Below, in pieces: positions 5,704 to 10,910 of a stretch of DNA of 11,765 nucleotides. The notes beneath the pieces are model-generated. The model made no database searches. It saw nothing but the letters and a program-made list of their open reading frames with translations, and was not told the DNA's origin. Numbering within the stretch: position 1 is the stretch's first letter; each line of letters opens with the position of its first letter. The DNA comes from Caldifarciminota bacterium. Lineage in GTDB: Bacteria; Hydrothermota; Hydrothermia; B15-G9; WFZT01. The translations under genes were made by a program, and so were the position numbers. The stretch lies in assembly GCA_026986235.1 (NCBI GenBank), contig JALSOY010000140.1, forward strand, positions 1 to 11,765, written 5' to 3'.

Positions 5704-7317
5704 GTGGATATTAATAGAGAGGCAAAGAAGAGAAAGACAGCTTTCTGGATCTCCTTTTTCCTCCCCGGATTCGGACAGTTGTACCGGGGGAGGATAGGAG
5801 CGTGGTTATTTTTTTCGCTCGTAACCTACCCTTCGATCTATTTTCTTACAAAGGTGTACAAAGGGATAAGTCCTGCAGTAATCTCTCTCGTCATCGGTTA
5901 TGGAATCCTCTGGTTTTTGAACCTGCTTGATGCGGTCAAGGGACCTGTTCATCAGAAACCACCGTGCAGGAGGGCGTGCCCGGCGGACATCGATGTCGCA
6001 GGTTACATCCAGCTCGTAAGAGAGGGAAAGTTTGATGAGGCACTGGAGCTGATTTCATTAAAGGCTCCGTTTCCTGGAGTCCTCGGTTACCTTTGCCCTG
6101 CTCCTTGTGAGAAGGTATGCTCAAGGAGGCGTTACGACGAGCCTGTACACATAAAACACCTGAAGAGGGCAGCATTTACCTATGGGAAACTGGAGTTTAA
6201 GCCTCCTCTAAAGGAGAGAAAAGAAAGGGTTGCCATCGTGGGCGGAGGGCCGGCAGGTCTATCAGCCGCCCATTATCTGAGGCAGGAAGGCTTCAAGGTG
6301 GTGGTCTATGAGAGGGAAAGCGAGCCCGGTGGAATGATGAGGTACGGGGTCCCTGATTTTCGGTTGCCAAAAGACATTACGAGGAAAGAGGTAAAAAGGT
6401 TGATGGACGAGGGGATTGAATTCAAAACAGGTGTCGAGTTTGGCGTCGACTACACGATTGATGAGCTTTCAAGGGAGTACGATGCCGTTATCGTGGCAAT
6501 CGGTGAGTACCAGTCAAGAAGACTGGGCGTGGAAGGTGAGAACCTCGATGGAGTAATGACGAGCCTCGACTTCCTGTTCAGGGTCAACAGGGGGGAAAGG
6601 GTTGACATAGGGGACGAGGTTCTCGTCATCGGCGGTGGGGATGTGGCCATAGATTCAGCCAGGGTATCCATGAGACTGGGTGCAAAGAGTGTAAAAATCG
6701 TCTCCCTCGAGAAAACTGACCTTTCGTCACCTGAAAGGCTCCCTGCAGATGACAGGGAGATAAAAGAAGCAATTGAGGAAGGTGTTGAGTTCTTTGGCGA
6801 GCTCGGTGTGAAAGCAATAAGGTTAGAAGACGGGAAACTCACGGTTTACACCCGCAGGTGTACAGGAATCTTTGACGAGAAAGGAAGGTTCTCCCCAACC
6901 TTTGACGATACAGTTGAAACTCCTTCTTTCAGGGCTGACACGGTGATTGTCGCAATAGGACAGGGGGCGAAAAGGGAACTCCTTCAAGATATTGAAAGAG
7001 ATAATGTGTTCGTTATCCAGGGGGCACCACTTGTGGTGGAGGCCATAGCCCGTGGCAGGGAAATGGCAGAGAAGGTCAGGAAAAAGTTTGACGGGCCGCT
7101 CAAAAGCTTCCTGAGATGGCTATTTGAGTTTGAACCTGTTGTAAAACCCGGAAGGCTCGACAGGAAACCCGAGCTGTTCAAACCTGTTAAAGTAAAGCAG
7201 GAAGACCCGGAAACGAGAAGAAATAGTTTCGTGGTGGTCGATAGAGATTTTGAGTTAGAGAAAGCAAAGGAAGAGGCAGCAAGATGCCTCCAGTGTCCAT
7301 TCAGATACAGGGTTTAA
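5704..7317 (+). CDS. Membrane-anchored GltD-like FeS flavoprotein (TM2-like domain fused to NAD(P)H oxidoreductase)
   Basis: This is a 537-residue fusion. Residues 10-78 form a TM2-like hydrophobic domain ('ISFFLPGFGQLYRGR', then two membrane segments around 32-50 and 56-76). Residues 86-160 are the FeS-binding N-terminal domain of the glutamate synthase small-subunit family, with Cys88, 92, 131, 135 and 139 ('CPAPCEKVC'). An FAD Rossmann fold ('VAIVGGGPAGLSAA', 177-190) and a pyridine-nucleotide fold ('VLVIGGGDVAIDSAR') follow, with 'VIVAIGQG' near the end and a CxxC at 528/531. GltD-type proteins transfer electrons from NAD(P)H through FAD to FeS clusters. No large glutamate synthase subunit is nearby. 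The start is GTG, 3 nt after the preceding stop and without a visible Shine-Dalgarno, so reinitiation is likely. The frame is closed by a stop just upstream. The domain calls are firm; the electron acceptor is unknown. Confidence 0.85.
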   Translation: MDINREAKKRKTAFWISFFLPGFGQLYRGRIGAWLFFSLVTYPSIYFLTKVYKGISPAVISLVIGYGILWFLNLLDAVKGPVHQKPPCRRACPADIDVAGYIQLVREGKFDEALELISLKAPFPGVLGYLCPAPCEKVCSRRRYDEPVHIKHLKRAAFTYGKLEFKPPLKERKERVAIVGGGPAGLSAAHYLRQEGFKVVVYERESEPGGMMRYGVPDFRLPKDITRKEVKRLMDEGIEFKTGVEFGVDYTIDELSREYDAVIVAIGEYQSRRLGVEGENLDGVMTSLDFLFRVNRGERVDIGDEVLVIGGGDVAIDSARVSMRLGAKSVKIVSLEKTDLSSPERLPADDREIKEAIEEGVEFFGELGVKAIRLEDGKLTVYTRRCTGIFDEKGRFSPTFDDTVETPSFRADTVIVAIGQGAKRELLQDIERDNVFVIQGAPLVVEAIARGREMAEKVRKKFDGPLKSFLRWLFEFEPVVKPGRLDRKPELFKPVKVKQEDPETRRNSFVVVDRDFELEKAKEEAARCLQCPFRYRV

Positions 7318-7811
7318 TATTCATTAGCCACGATGAATACGATGAGTTTTCGGGGGCCGTGGGCTCCCCTGACCAGAATTTTCTCGATATCCGCCGTTTT
7401 TGACGGACCTGTGATAAATGTGATGTCCGGCAGAGGTTTTTGAAGCCGAGAAAAGAGGTCATCAAAGTCCTCAACAATGTTTTCCTCCCTCAAAAGTGCA
7501 ACATGGACCTCGGGTAAAAGAGAGGGAAGTTTCTCCTCCCTCGTGTTGGCAAGCTCTACAAGGCCACCTGAATAAACGATACCGTAATCAGCTTCAGATA
7601 AACCAAAGTATATGCCCTCATGGAAATCCTCAGTTAGCTCAAAAATATCCCTGAGACCAAGAGATTTTATCAGTGCTGATGGTCTGTAAAAGACTTTTGA
7701 TCCCTTTCCGATGTAATTGACGAGATTTTCTTTCAGGCTCTTTCTGTCAACGACATGGACCTCACAGTCGTTATTCTCCAGTTCTTTTACGAACCTTTCC
7801 GTTCTTTCCAT
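7314..7811 (-). CDS. lutC: LutC-type LUD-domain protein (lactate utilisation)
   Basis: This 165-residue protein is an LUD-domain protein of the LutC/YkgG type, the small subunit of the LutABC L-lactate oxidation complex. Family signatures are 'GLSEADYGIVYSGGLVELA', 'LPSLLPEVHVALLREENIV', 'ITFITGPSKTADIEKILVRGAHGPRKLIVFIV'. It is somewhat shorter than usual at the N-terminus. The ATG at 7811 lies 25 nt inside the end of lutB and has only a weak AGAGAG ribosome-binding site, so it is probably translated by coupling. Its TAA (7316-7314) shares bases with the TAA of the convergent flavoprotein gene (7315-7317), leaving no intergenic space for a terminator. The family assignment is confident from motifs and from position in a lutA-lutB-lutC order. 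Confidence 0.88.
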   Translation of the reverse strand: MERTERFVKELENNDCEVHVVDRKSLKENLVNYIGKGSKVFYRPSALIKSLGLRDIFELTEDFHEGIYFGLSEADYGIVYSGGLVELANTREEKLPSLLPEVHVALLREENIVEDFDDLFSRLQKPLPDITFITGPSKTADIEKILVRGAHGPRKLIVFIVANEY

Positions 7812-9166
7812 AGCTCTCTGAAAGTCTTATCTGCCAGGGGTTCAAGATCCTTAAACTTCGTCCAAGACGATAGGACAGACGGCAGGCTCTTTATTTTATC
7901 CCCTTTTTTGAAAACAGTCTGGACTTTTGATGCCACCCTGAATCCTATTTTGTTGAGGAACGGTTCTGTCATGAGTCCGGCCCAAACATTTATGAGTATC
8001 TTTTCACCAGGACGACCACCTTCCCTTTCAACCACCCTTCTCCTTAGCTCGAGGAGAATTCGTGGTATGTCGATTCTAACAGGGCAGATCTCACGACACG
8101 CCCCACATAGGGTTGAGGCAAAGGGCAGCTCTTTTGCCACTTCGTGACCAAAGATTGCGTATGTCCAGATAATACCAATGGGGCCCGAATAGACACTACC
8201 GTAGGCGTGGCCGCCGACGAGCTGAAAAATGGGGCATACATTGGAACATCCACCACACCTTATGCACATAAGCGCTTCCCTCAAGATGGGATCTTTTAGC
8301 ATCCTTCTTCTTCCGTTGTCAATAAGCACGATGTGTATTTCCCTGCCTTCTGGTGCACGGGAGAATATACTCGTGTAAACCGTCTGTCTTTGACCCGTGC
8401 TGCTTGGAGCGAGAATCTTCAAAAAAACCGGTAGATCCATGATCGATGGGATAAGCTTCTCAATTCCTGTCACGACGATGTGAACTCCGGGTAAGGTGGT
8501 GGACATCCTGGCATTACCCTCGTTTTCTACGATTACAAATGACCCCGTATCGGCCACAAGAAAGTTTGCTCCCGACATACCGGCATCGGCTTTGAAGTAT
8601 TTTCCCCTCAAAAAGTTCCTCGCAAAGTTCGTTATCTCCTCAGGATCTTCAGTATAATTCATTCCCAGCTTCTCACTGAATAGTCTGGCAATCTCCTTTC
8701 GCGTTAAATGTATTGCAGGGGCAGTGATGTGGGAGGGCCTCTGCCCTGCCACCTGAACGATGAATTCCCCGAGATCGGTCTCGTATTTTTTTATCCCGTG
8801 AGATTCAAGAAATGGGTTGATTTCTATCTCCTCCTGAGTCATGGACTTGCTGGATACGACCGTTCTGGCTCCGTGGGCTTTAAGAATTTTCAGGATGAGG
8901 TTTCGGGCCTCCTCTGCATCGCCTGCCTCGTGGACGATAAATCCATTTTCCGTGGCATTCTTTTTAAAAAGTTTCAGATAATTTTCAAAATCTCCTATCA
9001 CTTTTTCTTTTGCCAGTCTTGCCCTATCTCTCAAATCCTCAAAGTCCGGGATTCTCTCTATGGTCTCTTCCCGTTTTTTCAGTGCGTGGAGCGTAGCTCT
9101 CTGGACTGCGTTTACCACGACCGGATCTTTCAAGATTCTGTCTGCATTTTTTCTGAAATCAATCAT
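7787..9166 (-). CDS. lutB: LutB-type iron-sulfur LUD protein (lactate utilisation)
   Basis: This protein of about 459 residues is the large subunit of the LutABC L-lactate-oxidising complex. The N-terminal half is an LUD domain ('ARTVVSSKSMTQEEIEIN', 'AIHLTRKEIARLF', 'ADAGMSGANFLVADTGSFVIVENEGNARMSTTLPGVHIVV'). The ferredoxin region follows with CIRCGGCSNVCP (Cys301, 304, 307, 311) and CGACREICP (Cys354, 357, 361), able to hold two 4Fe-4S clusters. The C-terminal 90 or so residues resemble the usual LutB tail. I place the start at ATG 9166, with GAGGG (9179-9175) 8 nt upstream. This start overlaps the lutA stop by 8 nt. A longer form from TTG 9193 would lie deeper inside lutA and is less likely. 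Length is close to known LutB proteins (about 475). Confidence 0.9.
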   Translation of the reverse strand: MIDFRKNADRILKDPVVVNAVQRATLHALKKREETIERIPDFEDLRDRARLAKEKVIGDFENYLKLFKKNATENGFIVHEAGDAEEARNLILKILKAHGARTVVSSKSMTQEEIEINPFLESHGIKKYETDLGEFIVQVAGQRPSHITAPAIHLTRKEIARLFSEKLGMNYTEDPEEITNFARNFLRGKYFKADAGMSGANFLVADTGSFVIVENEGNARMSTTLPGVHIVVTGIEKLIPSIMDLPVFLKILAPSSTGQRQTVYTSIFSRAPEGREIHIVLIDNGRRRMLKDPILREALMCIRCGGCSNVCPIFQLVGGHAYGSVYSGPIGIIWTYAIFGHEVAKELPFASTLCGACREICPVRIDIPRILLELRRRVVEREGGRPGEKILINVWAGLMTEPFLNKIGFRVASKVQTVFKKGDKIKSLPSVLSSWTKFKDLEPLADKTFRELWKERKGS

Positions 9167-9890
9167 CCTCAAGGCCCTCTGCAAGGATTTCAACGATGTG
9201 TAAAGGTCTGATGGGCAATCCCATCCTTGAGAGCACGCCTCCGAGGTTCAGAAGGCAGCTTAGATCAGCGGATGTGAGGTATTCGACATCCTCCATACTT
9301 TTAACCTTTCTCTCGGCCATTTTAAAAGAAAGTTCGGGAAACTTCAGGGAAAAGAGCCCGCCAAATCCACAGCAGGTCTCCTCCAGCTCCATGGGTTTGA
9401 AATCCGCTCCGTCAATATTTTTCAAAAGATCTCCTGGTTCGCTTTTCATTCCAAGGCCACGAAGATAATGGCAGGATGCGTGATAGGTTATCTTACCCCG
9501 GAATTTTGACGGTATTTTCTTAACCTTCAATATCCTGGTCAGAAATTCCACGAGCTCGAAGAGGCGGGGTTTGATTCTCCGGACCTTTGTAAGCTTTTCA
9601 GGATCGTCTTTAAACAGGATTTCGTAATTTTCACGAATCATGTGAACGCAGGAGCCGGAAGGCGCGACGATGTAGTCGTACTCAGGCTGATCGTATATCT
9701 CGAGCCAGGAGGAGGCCATCTTTCTGGCTTCCCTCCAGTAACCCACATTGAAGGCTATCTGGCCACAGCATGCGGGTCTTTCGGGCACATGGACTTCCAC
9801 ACCGTAATGTTTGAGAACTTTAACGGTATCAAAGCCGATTTTTGGTTTTATGTGATCGACAAGACATGTCGGGAATAGCAAAACCTTCAT
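9159..9890 (-). CDS. lutA: LutA-type CCG-domain protein (lactate utilisation)
   Basis: This 243-residue protein has two cysteine-rich CCG domains as in LutA, GlcF and heterodisulfide reductase subunit B: 'RPACCGQIAFNVG' (Cys41-42) and 'ETCCGFGGLFSLK' (Cys173-174). Supporting Cys residues are at 9, 81 and 140. Length and the canonical opening 'MKVLLFPTCLVDHIKP' match the lactate-utilisation subunit. With LutB and LutC it converts L-lactate to pyruvate, with electrons passing through FeS clusters to the respiratory chain. It is the first gene of the minus-strand operon. The initiating ATG has no Shine-Dalgarno at normal distance; instead a strong promoter ends 8 nt before it, which implies a leaderless or nearly leaderless mRNA. 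No lactate permease or LutR-like regulator is visible in the window. Confidence 0.9.
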   Translation of the reverse strand: MKVLLFPTCLVDHIKPKIGFDTVKVLKHYGVEVHVPERPACCGQIAFNVGYWREARKMASSWLEIYDQPEYDYIVAPSGSCVHMIRENYEILFKDDPEKLTKVRRIKPRLFELVEFLTRILKVKKIPSKFRGKITYHASCHYLRGLGMKSEPGDLLKNIDGADFKPMELEETCCGFGGLFSLKFPELSFKMAERKVKSMEDVEYLTSADLSCLLNLGGVLSRMGLPIRPLHIVEILAEGLEDD

Positions 9891-9898
9891 TTGGGTAA

Positions 9899-9927
9899 AT
9901 TTTAACCTGCCTCCCCAATAGGGTCAA
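9899..9927 (-). promoter_or_regulatory. Promoter of lutABC, predicted leaderless
   Basis: On the minus strand, TTGACC (9927-9922), a 17-bp spacer (9921-9905) and TAAAAT (9904-9899) form a near-consensus sigma-70 promoter. Only 8 nt separate the -10 box from the lutA ATG at 9890, so initiation should fall at or within about 2 nt of the start codon. The only GGAGG upstream of lutA lies within the promoter spacer and would not be transcribed. Confidence 0.6.
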
Positions 9928-9936
9928 ATGAAGTAA

Positions 9937-10089
9937 GAGCGTATTAGAAAAATCCTCTTTTTCAGAAGGGGTAACTAAAGGGGGATGTCAACCGCTTGAA
10001 ATTCGATCCCCCTTCCTCCAAGGGGGATTGTGGGGGAGAAATCCCTCTTCGCAAGAAGGGGGACAAAGGCGGATGCCTACCTCTTAAAA
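9937..10089. repeat. Older degenerate copy of the palindromic repeat element
   Basis: This stretch has the same internal plan as elements 1 and 2: CCCCCTT/AAGGGGG hairpins, GGGGGATG, then CCGCTTGAA at 9992 and CCTCTTAAA at 10080. Its left end GAGCGTATTA matches 7 of 10 bases of the GAGGGTGTTC terminus. The right-hand tail and terminal inverted repeat are missing; the sequence stops where the target duplication of element 2 begins. It looks like a decayed or truncated earlier insertion. Confidence 0.5.
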
Positions 10090-10100
10090 AACCATTCTGT
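10090..10100. repeat. 11-bp target-site duplication, left copy
   Basis: AACCATTCTGT directly abuts the left terminal inverted repeat of element 2 and is repeated exactly at 10312-10322. Confidence 0.75.
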
Positions 10101-10311
10101 GAGGGTGTTCTAAAAATCCCCCTTCAATAGAAGGGGGACAAAGGGGGATGCAAACCGCTTAAAATTTCAATCCCCCTAAATCCCCCTTCTCCAAGGGGGA
10201 TTTTTGAGAATTCCTCTCCCTCAGCAGGGTGACTCAAGGGGGATGATAACCGAAAAATCATCTCTATCTGCAAATTAAGTTGAAAAAGAGAGATACTTTT
10301 CGAACACCCTC
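10101..10311. mobile_element. MITE-like element 2 (211 bp, perfect TIRs and 11-bp TSD)
   Basis: The termini are perfect 10-bp inverted repeats, GAGGGTGTTC (10101-10110) and GAACACCCTC (10302-10311). The 11-bp direct repeat AACCATTCTGT abuts both outer edges. Inside are hairpins at 10117-10125/10130-10138 and 10178-10188/10193-10203, the shared motif CCGCTTAAAA (10155), and an AG-rich right tail ending in TTTTCGAACA. No coding capacity is present. These are the hallmarks of a non-autonomous DDE-type element mobilised in trans. It sits against the -35 box of the tRNA-Pro promoter. Confidence 0.75.
10178..10205 (+). terminator. Terminator-like hairpin inside element 2
   Basis: The arms 10178-10188 and 10193-10203 are perfectly complementary over 11 bp with a CTCC loop. 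The right arm runs into TTTTT (10201-10205). The shape fits a rho-independent terminator on the plus strand, but the GC core and T tail also belong to the repeat family's own palindrome, so the function is uncertain. Confidence 0.35.
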
Positions 10312-10322
10312 AACCATTCTGT
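10312..10322. repeat. 11-bp target-site duplication, right copy
   Basis: This is the exact second copy of AACCATTCTGT. Its final T is the first base of the -35 hexamer TTGACA. Confidence 0.75.
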
Positions 10323-10350
10323 TGACAGTGTTGGTAATTTTTGTTAATAT
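10322..10350 (+). promoter_or_regulatory. Promoter of tRNA-Pro
   Basis: TTGACA (10322-10327), a 17-bp spacer and TAATAT (10345-10350) are a perfect -35 and a near-perfect -10. Initiation would fall at about 10357, roughly 9 nt before the mature tRNA 5' end. Confidence 0.75.
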
Positions 10351-10365
10351 TTGACCTGACGAAGT

Positions 10366-10440
10366 CGGGGCGTAGCGCAGCCCGGTTAGCGCGCCTGCCT
10401 TGGGAGCAGGAAGTCGGTGGTTCAAATCCACTCGCCCCGA
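10366..10440 (+). tRNA. tRNA-Pro (anticodon UGG)
   Basis: The 75-nt cloverleaf is complete: acceptor CGGGGCG/CGCCCCG with discriminator A, D stem GCGC/GCGC, anticodon stem CCTGC/GCAGG with loop CTTGGGA (anticodon TGG at 10401-10403), variable AAGTC, and T arm GGTGG-TTCAAAT-CCACT with one G-U pair. The C1:G72 pair and G37 are typical of bacterial proline tRNA. The 3' CCA is not encoded and must be added after transcription. No terminator separates it from the next gene 29 nt downstream. Confidence 0.97.
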
Positions 10441-10469
10441 CTTTCCAGAACCGTTAAGGGAGGGGTAAG

Positions 10470-10910
10470 ATGATAGCGTTAAGTCCTGTGGCTGTAGTCA
10501 ACCTTTTCAAAGATCTCCTTTCCCTCCTTTCAGACAGGATCCCTCAGGCCAAGGAGGTGCTTGATCACCTGAAAACAGACCCAAAGCTCGAGGTGGAGCT
10601 TGAAAAACTTGCGCAGAAGAGGCTTGAATTAGAACTTGAGAAGGAAAGGATTGCCTACCAGGACAGGGTAAGCGCCCGGGAACTTGCCATGATTGATGTA
10701 CTTTCAGACAACTTCCTCTCAAAGAACATCAGACCCATTACCCTCATCGTTATCCTTGCGATTCTCGTAATATACGCAATAAGAGGAGATTCCCTTTCCC
10801 CTGAGCTCAAGGGACTCTTTGAAATCGTCTTCGTCTTTTACTTCGGGGGGAGATCTTTCGAAAAGATTGCTGCAATGACGGTAACGGGGAAAAGTGCCCG
10901 AAAAGGTTAG
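10470..10910 (+). CDS. Small holin-like membrane protein, uncharacterised
   Basis: This is a 146-residue protein with no catalytic motif. It has an amphipathic N-terminal segment (residues 5-21), a charged coiled-coil-like stretch (about 35-70, rich in E, K and L), then two membrane segments (about 88-104 'IRPITLIVILAILVIYA' and 113-127 'KGLFEIVFVFYFGG'), and a short basic tail. The arrangement and the 'RPI...FYFGGRSFEK' ending recall phage or gene-transfer-agent holin-like proteins; this similarity is from memory of the pattern and is not decisive. The start is fixed by a GGGAGGGG ribosome-binding site just upstream of ATG 10470. It lies 29 nt after tRNA-Pro with no separate promoter visible. 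Its TAG shares bases with the convergent kdsD stop. It may be a prophage remnant at a tRNA or a resident membrane protein. Confidence 0.7.
   Translation: MIALSPVAVVNLFKDLLSLLSDRIPQAKEVLDHLKTDPKLEVELEKLAQKRLELELEKERIAYQDRVSARELAMIDVLSDNFLSKNIRPITLIVILAILVIYAIRGDSLSPELKGLFEIVFVFYFGGRSFEKIAAMTVTGKSARKG

Noticed and set aside
5704..7317. Calling the flavoprotein the small subunit of glutamate synthase (gltD)
   Set aside because: No large subunit gene is adjacent and the protein has an N-terminal membrane domain; only the GltD-type fold can be claimed, not the reaction.
9167..9193. Longer lutB beginning at TTG 9193
   Set aside because: ATG 9166 has GAGGG at 8 nt and the short overlap with lutA typical of coupled genes; the extra nine residues add no family motif.
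8708..9211. 167-codon plus-strand open frame opposite lutB
   Set aside because: It lies wholly antisense to a confidently identified FeS/LUD protein gene, lacks a ribosome-binding site and shows no domain.
9937..10311. CRISPR array
   Set aside because: The repeated units are imperfect palindromes at irregular intervals (roughly 75-95 bp), with similar rather than unique spacers and no cas genes nearby.
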